From: Codonopsis lanceolata
Lineage: Eukaryota > Streptophyta > Magnoliopsida > Asterales > Campanulaceae
Reading direction: 5' to 3'
NCBI GenBank assembly: GCA_013146195.2
Contig: CM028377.1
Span: forward strand, 65,941,501 to 66,005,500
Length of the DNA: 64,000 nt
The position numbers and the translations under genes are program-made. Positions 1 to 11,499 of this stretch are shown piece after piece. Position 1 is the first letter of the stretch. Each line of letters begins with the position of its first letter. The notes beneath the pieces were generated by a model, which was given only the letters and a program-made list of their open reading frames with translations, did no database searches and had not been told where the DNA came from.

Positions 1-782
1 GAACTTGGCAAATGTTGTATTGTGAGTTGATAATAGACATACGTACGACCATTTGCTAGAAGCATCAATTAATATCATAAAGTATTGGAATGGTCCACTT
101 GGTGGATGGATATGTCCATATATATCACCATGAATTCATTCAAAAAATGATGGTGATTCGTATCCAACTTTAATTGGTGATGGTCTAATTATCAATTTTC
201 CTTGAGAACAAACATCACAATGGAGTTCATTAGATTGAAAAATCTTTTGGTTTTTCAATGGATGACCACTAGAATTCTCAATAATTCTCCGCATCATTAT
301 TGATCCTGGATGCCCCAATCGATATTCTAAGCTTTAAATGTTTCAGTAAACTTCAGGTTTATTGTAGAATATGATTCAAATATTCTTACGATTGTACTAT
401 ACAATCCAGAAGATAGAGATGACAATTTTTCCAATATGCATTTGCTTCCGGAAGTATTTGAGATAATGCAAAGATATTCATCATTCCCCTTGTTCAGAGT
501 CTTAATATGATATCCATTCAGACGAATGTCTTTGAAACTTAACAAGTTTCTTTGAGACTTGGGAGAAAACATTGTATTATTTATCATGAATTTCGTGCCT
601 CCAGGCATTAGGAAAATTGCTTTGCCAAATCCTTCAATTATTTTGGCATTACCAGATATTGTGTTGATATTAGCCTTGTCAATTTTGAGATAAAAAAAAT
701 ATTTCTTTTCTTTAAGTATGGTATGCGTAGTAGCGCTGTCTGCAAGACATAAATCTTCTCCTTGGATTTTGGATTGAAACAT
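1..782 (-). pseudogene. copia pol: protease, GAG-pre-integrase, start of integrase
   Basis: The open stretch 782-327 begins with the copia protease signature (LCLADSATTHTIL, catalytic Asp in DSA) and the conserved stretch SPKSQRNLLSFKDIRLNGYH. The stretch 318-136 is a GAG-pre-integrase domain with the HPG motif and a zinc-type CDVC. Residues below 136 read into the integrase core (HGDIYGHIHPPSGPFQYF, first catalytic Asp), which the window edge cuts. Stops separate the pieces. In an intact element this polyprotein matures and integrates the cDNA. Confidence 0.8.
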
Positions 783-1164
783 ATTTGTGATCTATTTCAA
801 TATGAGAGAAAGAAAAATAAGATAAATAAATATGATAATACATTGAATGCAAAATACATATATAAATTTTATTGTGAACATGCTAGTATACATAGGAAAA
901 ACAGATAATACTCATACATAACAACATGTTATTTTTTCCACAACTTCTACTTCGAACTCGGACCATAGCTTCATTCATATGTTAATTTATTATTCATAAC
1001 TAATATTATCACTAGTGGTATTGGTCATGTCGTCGTTGGTCATATCACCAAAATCAAAATGAAGACCGTCAGGATCATTTTCAAGGAAATTTGTCTCAAC
1101 ATTCTTTCATTTTTGTGATCTCTCATAGAGATCAACTAGATGTTTCGCCATTCGGCATGTGCGT

Positions 1165-2065
1165 GCCCAGTGACCTTTCATACCACACCTAAAACATGAA
1201 CTTTCTTCATTGTTTGACGTACATTTTGCCCACTCGAAGAGTTGTTTCTATCATCATCTCTGTTCCACTTCAGGTGGCAAGAAGAATTTTCATTATATGG
1301 ATGATGATGATGATGATGATGACAGTTATTTCTTCAACGGCCTCTTCCTCGGCCTTGACTTCGACCATGACCCTGGCCTTGTCCATGATTTCCTTGGCCT
1401 CAACCACGACCACTACCACGCCCACACTCTTGCCCTTCATTATACATAGTCTCATTCGCTTCAGGGAATGAGGCTAAACCAGTTGAACGAGATTCATGAT
1501 TTTTCATTAGAATCTCATTATTATGTTCAGCTACTAGGAGGCAAGAGATCAATTCGGAGTACCTTTTAAAACCATTTTCTCGATATTGCTGTTGCAGGAG
1601 CATATTCGAGGCATGAAATGTGGAGAATGTCTTCTCCAACATATCGTATTCAGTGATAGTTTCCCCACATAATTTCAACTGTGAGGTTATCTTATACATC
1701 ATAGAATTATATTCACTGATGGTTTTAAAATCTTGTAGGCGGATATGAATCCAATCATAGTGTGCTTTTGGGAGAATGGCCGTTTTCAAATGGTCATATC
1801 TTTCGTTCAAATTTTCCCAAAAAACGAGTGGATCATTAACCGTGAGATACTCCATCTTTAAGTCTTCATGGATGTGGTGTCGTAGGAAAATCATGGCCTG
1901 AGCCCGATGTTGATTACTTATCAATTAATTATTACTTCGTTGGATAGTATTTTTAAGGCTTCCGGCGGCCAGGTGGGTTTCTGCATCTATTTTCCAAGAC
2001 ATGTAATATTATTTTTTTTCAGATATGTCCAGCCTTTCAAATTCGAACTTAGCGATGTTTGCCAT
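1165..2065 (-). pseudogene. copia gag (broken)
   Basis: A start at 2065 (MANIAKFEFERLDIS...) matches the usual beginning of plant copia gag, but a stop follows after about 18 codons. The next open stretch, 1924-1400 (174 codons), is a typical copia gag domain (FWENLNERYDHLKT, then WIHIRLQDFKTISEYN). It is followed by a Gly-Arg-rich tract with stops and a CAT repeat (about seven His codons, near 1299-1322). In a shifted frame a CCHC zinc knuckle follows (CFRCGMKGHWARTC, about 1206-1165). The product would have packaged element RNA into virus-like particles; with this damage it cannot be made. Confidence 0.8.
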
Positions 2066-3019
2066 TTGTGAAGAAAAAACTATAAAAATGAAACATATAT
2101 ATTAATAAAATTATGACATGAAAATTTTATTTATATGATAATCAGCACATGTTAAAATGTATGTTGAAAGCTATTGCAATTGCTAACATGACATACATGA
2201 TACAAAGATAAGTAATAAAAATCTAAAAATCGTTTGGAGGGTATTCAGTAACGAAAACCAATGCAGTGCACACAATAACTAGTATGATAATAATTATCAA
2301 CATCGGGTTAAACATTTTGTAAAAGAGAATATGATATTGAGAGTTTGTAAGGAGGTAGTAAAAATGTAAGTAAGTTATTGAGGTGTTGTTGTATATATGG
2401 AGGAAAAAAAGACCGTTTTATGACCGTTAACTAGTCGTTTATGACCGTTGGAGGAGATAGATAAAAATCAGTTAACTAGCCGTTAGAGGAGAGGGGTAAA
2501 AATGTAAAAAATTTGATTTTAATAGAATTGTATTTATATTATGAATAAATATAAATCTTATTAGGAGCAATAAGTTGATCACAAAAAAAAAATAACTATG
2601 CATGAATATTTTTCAGTCAACTCTATACAACTATTATATAGCATACATATATATTCACGCTACGCTACTCGACAAGCCTTTTTGTGGGTGTTTGAAAGTC
2701 AGTAATAAATATATATGTATATAAAATTATTCATATATTGAATTGAAAGCATAATAATTCATAATATATATGTATATATATAAATATTCATATTCAGTTT
2801 ATAAATTGATATTATTTCCGCTCAAGCATCAATGAACATATATATTATGCGTAAAATAATAGATAATTATTTCGTCATCTCACCATATATTATCGACGGT
2901 GGCTCAGCCAACTTTTTCTTAATAATGGTGATATATGATATATATTGAAGTAAACCAGGGACATAAAATAAAGAATATATCAGCATAAAATTTTACCATT
3001 TGAGATCGTTAAGAGTAGA

Positions 3020-3037
3020 ACGATCGTGCTGATAATG
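3020..3037 (-). other. copia primer-binding region
   Basis: Just inside the LTR the minus strand reads CATTATCAGCACGATCGT, of the TATCAGCACGA type found at this position in many plant copia elements. The identity of the priming tRNA was not tested. Confidence 0.55.
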
Positions 3038-3263
3038 TGTTATAAAGTAACTATAAACTTATGACAAAAAGTGTATTAGAGAAAAAGAGAGGAAGCTTTA
3101 TTCTGAGCTGAATGATCGGTATCGAAATAACCACACATTGCTCGGTATTTATAGCCAAGTAATGTATGAAAGTGTCTGCCAATCTTGACAATTACCAACC
3201 TATACTACAATGATAGCCTACTTAAGTCTAAGGCCTAAGGCTAATGTTCAATAATTCATAACA
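3038..3263 (-). repeat. 5' LTR of the copia element
   Basis: The 226-bp segment begins TGTTAT and ends ATAACA, a perfect 6-bp terminal inverted repeat of TG...CA type. On the minus strand it contains a TATA box (GGCTATAAATACC, around 3150). It directly abuts the primer-binding region of the element. The second LTR lies outside the window, so its exact ends rest on the inverted termini only. Confidence 0.75.
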
Positions 3264-4015
3264 CAAAAAATATTATGTAAAAAGCATTACTCAATAATAC
3301 AATAGAGATTACGTAATTCTTAGGACAAACAATACAATTGGTCCTTGTAACTAATGTGTTTTTGGCTTTTCATTCCTAAACATACAACTTTAACACAAAT
3401 GGTCCTTCCATTTGATTTCGTCAGCTTTTTGCCGCTAAGTACGCTCATTCACCTTGCACGTGCCTTCAAAGAAAGGGTACAATAGTCATTTCATCTTGAA
3501 AATGTTCCCAAGATGTGCTCCTACTCATTTTGAGTGTGAAATATTACTTCGACAAAAATAGTAAAATACTACAGGATCTGCTCAGTCATTCGCGAGAAGC
3601 AATGGTATCACGCACGTGCTTGAGAAGGAACAGGCCGAGAAAGAGATTGTCTAACGATGATTCATCAAGTACGGTCTGCTTTCCTGGTGACTGTTTCTTT
3701 CCGGAGGTCTTATCCATTAGCTTAGCGTGCGAGGTTGACAGAAAGGAAGATGTAGCCATAGGAGTAGTGAGCACGGCTCAGCTTGGCTCGGTTTTGGCCT
3801 AAAACTGAGACCAAACCGATCAGGTTCGGTTTCAGACCCAACGTGACCGAAACAATTCGGTTCATCGGTTTTCGGTTTCGATCGGGGCGGTTTCGGTTCT
3901 GCTTGCTTGGTTGACCGATTAATATGCAAAAAATCCAATGAGAATCTCTAACAGAAATAGAGAGAGAGAAACTGAAGGGACCCGACCTGATGCCTCCCAC
4001 GTGGAATGACACGTG
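3264..4015. other. Intergenic, no gene seen
   Basis: The open frames here are short and lack family resemblance. From about 3765 to 3920 the sequence is rich in CGGTT/GACCGAA motifs, which often occur near the ends of plant non-autonomous transposons, but I could not pair two ends. Confidence 0.5.
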
Positions 4016-4790
4016 ACGGCTAATATGACCTAAACTAAGCCGAAAACGACCACTTGTTGAATAAGCCGACCATAGATAAGCCGACCACAGATAAGCCGAC
4101 CATACACAGGTCGACCATGGCCACGGGCGATCATGAAAATACTTGGAAGGTCCGGGCACGAACGATCATCCGACAAGGGCATAAACCAATGTACGGCACA
4201 TGCCAGGTGGCTTCGTCTGATTGGGAAAATGTCAACGTGCTCTGTACAAACCATATCACTTACCGCTGACCCCCTCCTGATACACTGAACATATCTAACA
4301 AGAGCATAAACCAATAAGGATTAGCCAACTCAGCCGACCAATAAGGGTTGGTCTCCAAAATGTGGCATCCAGTTTTGGCTTGCGAGACAAGCTTTGGGAG
4401 ATTATAAATAAAAGGCTTCGTCACCCTCAAAAGGTAAGGTACTATTCACTCAAAACTATTGCACGACACACCATTCAAGCACAGATTCCACAGGGAACTC
4501 TTGTGTTTCATCATTGGTTATATTCCGCTACTGACTCTCACGCCAGAGGACTTTAGATGGGATACATTTTCCCTTGCAGATCCTGGTGTAAACCTAAAGA
4601 CCGAGAGAACCAACATTCCTTTACCAGCAACAAAGCCGAATATCTTGATCCAGTTTCCAACCCGACAAGTTTCATTCCATCACGTGGACCCCAAGCATAG
4701 TCACCCTAGTTATGGCGTGATCAGAAACCAATTGAACCTCATAAACAAACAAAAATTGAAGCTACACACCAAGAGATAAACATATTCACA
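4016..4790 (+). repeat. LTR-like fragment, probably Ty3/gypsy
   Basis: The region contains a TATA-like box (GATTATAAATAAAAGG, about 4400). Further down comes a tract of the form TACTGACTCTCACGCCAGAGG (about 4530), which resembles the transcript-start/R region of plant gypsy LTRs (ACTGACTTGAGCGTCGGAGGG type). No TG...CA ends, primer-binding site or coding region could be matched, so this would be a fragment or solo LTR. Confidence 0.35.
4062..4115 (+). repeat. 15-bp tandem repeat, about 3.5 units
   Basis: Units of the form AAGCCGACCATAGAT repeat three times with single changes, followed by a partial fourth. The core GCCGACC occurs again near 4331. Confidence 0.75.
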
Positions 4791-4915
4791 GGCCTTCTTG
4801 GATCGATTCAACCCGTGCAATATTTTTTCCGTCATGAAGTCCTGCAATTTCTACTAGAATTCCTTTTATGCTTTGGCATGAATTATTCGTATCAGTGTCA
4901 CCCTTTAGTCTAATG

Positions 4916-5285
4916 GAGAAGAAGTGTTGCAATCGTCGATTCGCTGTCGTTGCCTGTTGGCGGAAGCACAATCGTCAAGAGGGTTAGCGGTAGAGAGAGA
5001 GGATGAGACGGCGTGTGGGAATTGGGAGAAACTGTTTTAGATCTACATCTATTCTGATGTAGATCTACATCTATTCCGCTTTTCGATCATGGTAGACTCG
5101 TCGGAGACTAAAGAAAAGGAATTGACTCGTCGAAGGCCGGAGAAGAAGTGTTGCAATCGTCAATTCGCCGTCGTTGCCTGTTGGCGAAAGCACAATCGCC
5201 GTGAGGGTCCAGCGTAGAGAGAGGACGAGACGACGTGTGGGAATTAAGAGAAATTGTTTTACATCTAAATCTATTTCGATGAAAA
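4916..5285 (+). repeat. Direct tandem duplication, period 224 bp
   Basis: A block starting GAGAAGAAGTGTTGCAATCG at 4916 recurs at 5140. The two copies (about 4916-5060 and 5140-5285) share CGTCGTTGCCTGTTGGCG, AGCACAATCG, GAGACG and CGTGTGGGAATT with scattered substitutions. The second copy runs into an AT microsatellite. Confidence 0.75.
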
Positions 5286-5287
5286 TA

Positions 5288-5288
5288 G

Positions 5289-5338
<50 letters not shown>
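5288..5338. repeat. (AT)n microsatellite
   Basis: About 25 uninterrupted AT dinucleotides directly after the second copy of the 224-bp duplication. Confidence 0.95.
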
Positions 5339-5738
5339 CTCAACATAGTTTAATATCGGTTCGGTTCGATTTATTTATTGGTTTTTATATTTCTCCACCA
5401 AACTGAAACCGAAATACACAGTTCTTCAGAAAATAAAATCGGACAGCACAACCACTTGATCGGTTTCAGTTTTTTTCGGTTTCCTGTGTTTTTATGCTCA
5501 CCCCTGAATTATTATGAGATTAGTTTCAAGTTAATAAATTTAGATCGGTCAGTGGAGGGCCGGATCTGGTGGTAGTTGGAAAGGTGACGTAAGTTTGGGT
5601 TAAAGGAGTTCGTGACGGTGATTTGTAGTGGTGGGGCCTCCGGTGGAGCTGTAATAAACACCAAACTAATCGCGGCATGGTTGCTAGGGAAAATTTGTTT
5701 GCTATAAATTTGGTGAATATGCATTTAAAATTAGGCAA

Positions 5739-5948
5739 ATGATATTACGAGCTAGAGCTTGTAATATTACTACAAGCTTTAGCGTTAGAGTCGTTAGATG
5801 ATTAAGTTGGTGATGATTTGAAAAGTCCCTGTCATTACTTAAATAAAGTATATTTGATCTAACAGTGTAGAAATCTAAATAGATTTGATCAAACGGTACT
5901 AACACTAAAGCTTGTAATAATACCACAAGCTCTAGCTTGTAATATCAT
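5739..5948. mobile_element. MITE with ~50-bp terminal inverted repeats
   Basis: The left arm starts ATGATATTACGAGCTAGAGC and runs through CTACAAGCTTTAGCGTTAG. The right arm, read in reverse complement, starts ATGATATTACAAGCTAGAGC and ends TTACAAGCTTTAGTGTTAG. The element is about 210 bp with no coding capacity. No clear target-site duplication could be assigned, so the superfamily is open. Confidence 0.7.
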
Positions 5949-7325
5949 ACCTCCAAAACATATGCTCAAACAGTCAAACATATCGACTAGGAAACAAACA
6001 ATTATGCATCAACCATTGGAAGCACATTAAATGCTGTCGTGAAGACATTAACTCAAGTGGTTAGAAATACGAAACAGATCATAAAGCCAAAATTACCACC
6101 TGCAAGATTTCTCATAATGCACAGACAGGCACATGATATTCTAATTCATGAACGTCTAAGAATAGAACAAAGAAACAGGGCAAACACCAAAATCCTTATG
6201 GTGTTTTCCTCAATTATGGCACATCTGGAAAGATTGCAATGCTGAAGTTACCTCTAATGAGATAACACAAGTCCCCAATACTTGCACCAAAAAAATTGCA
6301 CATTGCAGGGGCGGTCTCTAAAGCTTTCCATATGTTACAGCTAAATGAATTTCTATCAGCAGATGTATTATGTGGGTCTACCCCTGTGGTTAAGGAGATG
6401 GGATCATTTAAAATACATGAGGCAATTGATTAGGATATCTTGGGTAACTTGCCCCTGCATCAGTGTAAAGCCAAAATGCACTCTATCATCAGAGACGAGA
6501 CGTTCTTAAGGCTAGAGGGTAAAAAAAATGTGTTTATCGATGACTAATATAGAGATGAGACTTGCCCCATATAGTGATATGATTATTTCAGAACACTGTT
6601 TTGGTCATTATTCAAGCAACATCAGAAACATTTCACCAAATGAAAAGTAAAAGGCAAAAAGAAAAGAATATAATTTAACTTGGGCTAGTGCATCAACGAC
6701 CAAGTATTCAAAGTTCCAAGCAAACGATGGCAACAATAAAAAGTAAAAACTCATACTTGAAAACAATCTGAGTACCCAACAAATTACAAAACAGAAAAGT
6801 ACTCATTTTATTTTTGTTTATTTTCAGTGAGACATTTTAACATACGAGAGGTAGACAGTTAAATGAAATGTATATCTACACATTCAACAATATATTGGCA
6901 TAAATACAGAGCAATGGCATCTAGATGTAATTGCAAGAAGTAATACTATTTATTCCATTTAATATTATTTATTTCAGAATTTTTTCAACAATAGCAGGAT
7001 TGCGGATTTGCTGGCATTGGAACCGAATTTGAACATGGTATCATTAGGGAAGAAAAAAATGGAGAAAAGGGGGATAGGTCTACCACAAATGCAGAATTAG
7101 GATGAAAAACTTACTCTATAATTACCTAAGAAATAAACCAAGATGGGATGGAGACCAGAAACAGTAGGTTTTAAGAATTCAAATTAAAAACTTACATATA
7201 GCAGGGTAAAATGTTTAACTTCACCAATGAAACTTTGAGTTATAGGCAACTTAGAATATTAACAAATGTCTGACTAAAAATTAATTTAAAGCCAAGTACA
7301 GATAAATGACATTTACCATGAGTCC
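5949..7325. other. Intergenic region downstream of NOG1
   Basis: No gene, repeat family or conserved motif was recognised. The part closest to 7325 should hold the NOG1 3'UTR and polyadenylation region on the minus strand. Confidence 0.5.
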
Positions 7326-9344
7326 TTATCGTCGATCAGTCTTCCCCTTCGAGCGCTTGCCAGAATACAAATGCTTTGGTCTTAGCGTAGGAATGACTCT
7401 ATCTGCCTCTCCCCGTCGAGCATCCTTGTTCCTCTTCATGACAGATTGCTTACCAAGTTTGAAGGCTTTCAATTTTTGAGCAGAATCCTTGAAGCCCTCA
7501 CCTGGAACAACCTCCTTTGTTGGTGGTCGTGACCTCGACCTTGGCCGGGACACAGACCTCAATCTCATCTTCTTGTTGAATCGCTCATTATCCACATCCA
7601 TATGGTCTTCACCATCAATGTCTCCAAGTGATCTATCCCTCTTACGACCTCTTGACTTGCTACGGGCTCGGTTAATTGCTGAGGTTGGATCAATACCCAA
7701 AGATGAAAGCTGCCTCCCCATTCTTTCTGATGTGAACTTTCTATCTTTGTCAAACTTTCTGGGTACCGTAGGTCGGCTCTCAGCAGTGCTCTTCTTAATC
7801 CTATGCTGTTGAATAAGCAAACTTTTCTTTTTCCTGATCTCAGCCAGTGCTTGCTGCTCCTCTGGAGTCAATGCATTATCATCCATCTCAAGATCATCAC
7901 CGCCCTCCTCCTGGCGTAAACCTTCTTCTCTCTCAAGCTCCTCAAGCCTCTGCAAGATATCAGGATCAACAAAGTCATAGACATTGTGCCCATCAAGGAT
8001 TTCTGGCATATTGTCCTCTTTCCATTCATCATTTGCTAGAAGATAATGCTTCTTCAAGCTAGCAGAATATACTCCAGCGCCTCCATTTTCCTCTTCCAAA
8101 TCCCTTTCAAGCTTCCTCTTCTCATTATCCGCAGCTTCCTTGGCTTTTGCTTCCAAAACAGCCTGTGGTATGCAATGTGGCCTTTCTTTCTGGTCACGTG
8201 CCTTTGGCATTGCTACATGAAAACGATTCAGGCAGTCATTAATTTTTTTAGAGTTCATTTTCAATTCCACCCTCTGATCCAATAACCTCTCACAAGCTGC
8301 ATTCTTTACTGCAATTACGCCCTCCTCATTCAAAGTGCTCATAGTCAAGAGGACTCCATTGTCACTTGCAGCTTCACCACCCTGACCAATCAGTGTCTTC
8401 ATTGCTTCTGCTTTCATTTCCATGATCAACTTCGTGTCTTCCTCAGATAGCCCCTCCATTGGCTGCAAATCAGTTTTGTTGCATACTATGACCAGCGGCT
8501 TGTTCATAAAAAGTGATTTGATGCTGTGGAAAAGAGCTGCCTGCTGAGCAATGCTGTACCCACAAGATCCCGAAATATCAAGGAAAAACAGCACAGCAGC
8601 TCGCAGATGTGCCAAGGCAGTGATACTGCACATCTCAATGATGTTACGATCTTCAAATGGCCTATCTAAAATCCCTGGAGTATCAATCACTTGATACCTT
8701 AGATACTTGTAATCCGTATGACCAACGAACAACGACTTCGTGGTGAAAGCATATGGCTGAACATCCACATCTGCCCTGGTGATTTTGTTAATAAATGAAC
8801 TCTTGCCAACATTAGGGTACCCACATATCAATATTGTCCTAGTGTTGGGATCGATAGACGGTAGCCTTGCCATGTGCTGTCTAATCTGCTCAAGATAAGC
8901 CAAGCTAGGGCCTATCCGCTTTGTCACAGTACACATGCGACCAAGGGCTGCAACCTTCAAAGCCTTGCATCGGTACAGTGAGTCACCATACTTCAACAAC
9001 TTCACATAGTCCTTTGCAATCTTTCCAATCAAATTTCTGGCAGTGTTGATCTGACCAAGGGCAAGCTTATAGTGATCCCTGTTATATAAAACATGAAGAA
9101 GATCACCATAGAAAGGATGGATGCCATCAAGACGGGGGAACTCATCAAGGATAGTCGAAAGCTTCTCGTGAAAGTTCTGCTGCGTGTATTTCACTTTACG
9201 CATGTAAAACTGACGAATACGATTGATGGCATAACCCTTGTGAACAACAGTTGGTGTTTGACGTTGGGTACGGGATAGGATTATATCAATGAAATCCTTC
9301 CCGGTGGGGACAACCGTAATTTTCTTGAAGTTGTATTGCACCAT
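7326..9344 (-). CDS. NOG1: Nucleolar GTP-binding protein 1 (NOG1), 60S ribosome biogenesis GTPase
   Basis: A complete intron-free reading frame of 672 codons, matching the usual length of plant NOG1 proteins. NOG1 is an Obg/TRAFAC-class GTPase of the nucleolus that binds pre-60S particles and is needed for large-subunit maturation. The N-terminal NOG1 helical domain (about 1-160) precedes the G domain: G1 GYPNVGKS at 175-182, G2 region PYAFTTKS about 197-204, G3 DTPG at 221-224, G4 NKTD at 289-292. The tail is acidic (about 450-510), then strongly basic with RSKSRGRKRDRS- and RSVSRPRSRSRPP-type stretches, fitting nucleolar location and RNA contact. The start MVQYNFKKI is the family N-terminus. 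No frameshift or missing motif is seen. It is the only gene here that looks intact without splicing. Confidence 0.97.
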   Translation of the reverse strand: MVQYNFKKITVVPTGKDFIDIILSRTQRQTPTVVHKGYAINRIRQFYMRKVKYTQQNFHEKLSTILDEFPRLDGIHPFYGDLLHVLYNRDHYKLALGQINTARNLIGKIAKDYVKLLKYGDSLYRCKALKVAALGRMCTVTKRIGPSLAYLEQIRQHMARLPSIDPNTRTILICGYPNVGKSSFINKITRADVDVQPYAFTTKSLFVGHTDYKYLRYQVIDTPGILDRPFEDRNIIEMCSITALAHLRAAVLFFLDISGSCGYSIAQQAALFHSIKSLFMNKPLVIVCNKTDLQPMEGLSEEDTKLIMEMKAEAMKTLIGQGGEAASDNGVLLTMSTLNEEGVIAVKNAACERLLDQRVELKMNSKKINDCLNRFHVAMPKARDQKERPHCIPQAVLEAKAKEAADNEKRKLERDLEEENGGAGVYSASLKKHYLLANDEWKEDNMPEILDGHNVYDFVDPDILQRLEELEREEGLRQEEGGDDLEMDDNALTPEEQQALAEIRKKKSLLIQQHRIKKSTAESRPTVPRKFDKDRKFTSERMGRQLSSLGIDPTSAINRARSKSRGRKRDRSLGDIDGEDHMDVDNERFNKKMRLRSVSRPRSRSRPPTKEVVPGEGFKDSAQKLKAFKLGKQSVMKRNKDARRGEADRVIPTLRPKHLYSGKRSKGKTDRR

Positions 9345-9368
9345 GATTTCAAGAATTTAAGGGTAATA

Positions 9369-11195
9369 CTGCAGCAGAGATAAAAGATCAAATTAAGCCA
9401 CCACAAGAGTTAATTGTAGCATATATGTCAGAATGTAAAATTGAACACAACTAATCATCTACTTATGTTAAATCTAATAAACCGGAAAATGGGCGGGCAT
9501 GGCAGGTGTGGGCAGCGTCCATATGGGCAATGGGCTCAAATGGGCGAGTGAGTAAGTGCCCATTTAATAACATGGGCTATTATGGGCGGGCACTAAATGG
9601 GCATGGGCGCCCATTTACTCAATAACAAATAATTATCAAATAAATACAAAATTTACAAAAAATGCACATCTTTTTACAAAAAATTACTCAAAAATTACAA
9701 CTAACCATACATATATTTCATTAGCACTTTATTTTTCAGATTTATACCTTTACCATCTACTCTTTGGTACAAGTGAGGCAATATCAGCACTTTATGCACT
9801 ACATGAGTGAGACATTCTATATAAATAATAAATACTGTAGTAGACAAATAATTGGATCCACAATTTGGAATTTACTCAGGTCATAAAAAAACAACTTATC
9901 AAGTGGGTGGATATGTAGGAATCAAAAATTTGTCCAATCCCCTTTGACTTCATTCTCAATATACATTTAATTCTCCTCAATTTCATTTCTCTACAATTTT
10001 ATTTATCAAGTTATTTAAGGGACAATTTTATATTAATATTTTTTCCAATTAATCTATATATTTTAATTATTAATTGAGTAAAATTTTCATCAACCGGGGG
10101 TGTAGAATCTTTTTTACACAAGCGACTATTGGATCATAATGCATACCAATCACAATCTTAATCTTGATTTATTTAGATTTTGGTTGCCACGTCTCTTGTT
10201 CTAAAAGCTGCTTGTGTAAAAAAGATTCTACACCACCGGTGGATGAAAATTTAATTTTTATTAATTACTACTAACAGAAGTCACGGTTGCCACATGGTTA
10301 CTTTATGTTGAAATGATCAATTTCACCTAAAAATTACTAATTAATCTATATCAATTAATTATTTATTTTTCCATTTTTAAGTTTTTTTTCTACATAAAAA
10401 ACATATGCAAATCTTTCAATTACCAATTCAAATGATAAAATTTCAATATTTACCTAATTTTAGTTTTGTTCAAAGTATTCTAATTTAAAATTTTAATTAC
10501 ATATAATAAATTTGGAAAATCATCTTATTATAAACAAATTTTGCAAAATAATATTATTGAAATAATGATTCCTTCATTTTAATGAAATAATCTCTTTTTC
10601 TTATTATGTCAATTTGAATTATAAAAGATAGTATATATAAAAAATAGGAGTAATATAATATATTAATTAAATTAACTGGTGAAATAAAATTAGTTTTACT
10701 CTAAAGTTGTTAAAATAAAAACGGAATAAATGTAACTACGTAACAACAGAAAACCAAATACAACTATCCATATATTGTCAGCCATCTAAGTTCCTGTGGA
10801 ACTGACAAATATCCCCCATTAAATGATGGTTGATGGTGGTTTCGTTCCGGCAGGCTAAGCCATGTAAGGAGATTTGATCTCAGCGCCCATAGGTCCATAC
10901 CCATTTATAATGGGCGGTCTGGGCGGCCAGATGGGCAGGGGAGAGGATGTTGGTGAGGGAGAAAGAAACATCTACCTCACGGGAGAGTTGGGGGTTAAAG
11001 GCCCAAAATCTGTTAAAATACATAAACTAGCGTATGCTTTTTCGTCAATCAATTCAATTCAAAGCATATAATCAAACGACTTCATATAATTTGTAAACAT
11101 GTGACAGATTATGAAACGTAAAACACTACCAATTTCAAATCGTTAGGAAAGTAAAGTAAGGAATCAAATTGGACAAAGCCATAATTAGAGCAAAC
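9369..11195 (-). other. NOG1: Inferred intron in the 5'UTR of NOG1
   Basis: On the minus strand a donor-like CAACAG|GTTTGCTC lies at 11196/11195 and an acceptor-like TCTGCTGCAG|TATTACCC at 9369/9368, 24 bp before the start codon. The 1.83-kb intron holds a MITE (10082-10252) and two GGGCA/GGGCGG-rich patches (9490-9620 and 10885-10945) that may be remnants of another element. An alternative donor (GGCAG|GTCC) lies 17 bp upstream of the one chosen. This is inferred; no transcript was available. Confidence 0.55.
10082..10252. mobile_element. MITE, 171 bp, ~38-bp inverted repeats
   Basis: The left arm reads AAATTTTCATCAACCGGGGG and continues GTAGAATCTTTTTTACACAAGC. The right arm reverse-complemented reads AAATTTTCATCCACCGGTGG and continues with the same TGTAGAATCTTTTTTACACAAGC. 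No coding capacity. It sits inside the inferred 5'UTR intron of NOG1. The AT-rich flanks make the target duplication ambiguous. Confidence 0.75.
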
Positions 11196-11196
11196 C

Positions 11197-11420
11197 TGTT
11201 GATGAGAAGGACCTGCCTCGACTTCAAATGTTCGACTAGGGTTTGTAACAAGGGTTTTGACTTTTGAGGTAAGAGGAAGCAGCCGAGTTGGGCCGGTTAA
11301 ACGTATGGTTTAAATAACGGTTCCTTTATTGGATACACACACTTGCTTCGGTCTATATTTTGGGCTTGAATTATTGGACTCTTTTCGTTAGCAACCTGTT
11401 AACTAGCTGGGCTTGTCTGA
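11197..11420 (-). promoter_or_regulatory. NOG1: NOG1 promoter and 5'UTR exon with telo-box and site II elements
   Basis: On the minus strand the region contains AAACCCTA (11244-11237, telo-box) and a second AAACCCT (about 11257-11251). Upstream are three TGGGCY/RGCCCA site II elements (11289-11294, 11361-11366 and 11408-11413). Telo-box plus site II is the known signature of plant ribosomal-protein and ribosome-biogenesis promoters, which fits NOG1. The start site probably lies near 11240-11290. The motifs are visible in the sequence; the start site is inferred. Confidence 0.65.
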
Positions 11421-11499
11421 AAAGGAGCCGTCCGACCCAAGGTCTATATTTTTGGTGACGAGGGAAATGGGAAGTATTATAAATTTGAAAAATTAATAA

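Larger units (their letters stand above)
1..3263 (-). mobile_element. Ty1/copia LTR retrotransposon, decayed, 5' part only
   Basis: Reading down the minus strand, the order is LTR (3263-3038), primer-binding region, a leader of about 970 bp, gag (from 2065), CCHC zinc knuckle, protease, GAG-pre-integrase and the start of the integrase core, which runs off the window edge. Protease followed directly by integrase is the copia order. Reverse transcriptase, RNase H and the 3' LTR would lie outside the window. Stops and frameshifts break gag and pol, so the copy is dead. The leader (2066-3037) is AT-rich and holds no recognisable gene. Confidence 0.85.

Noticed and set aside
3515..3802. Open frame of 95 codons on the plus strand
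   Set aside because: No family resemblance, low-complexity composition and a competing frame on the other strand; it lies next to CGGTT-rich repeat sequence.
3762..5506. Possible hAT element with GTGAGC...GCTCACCCC ends
   Set aside because: The right end (about 5495-5505) looks right, but the left end is degenerate and no matching 8-bp flanks exist.
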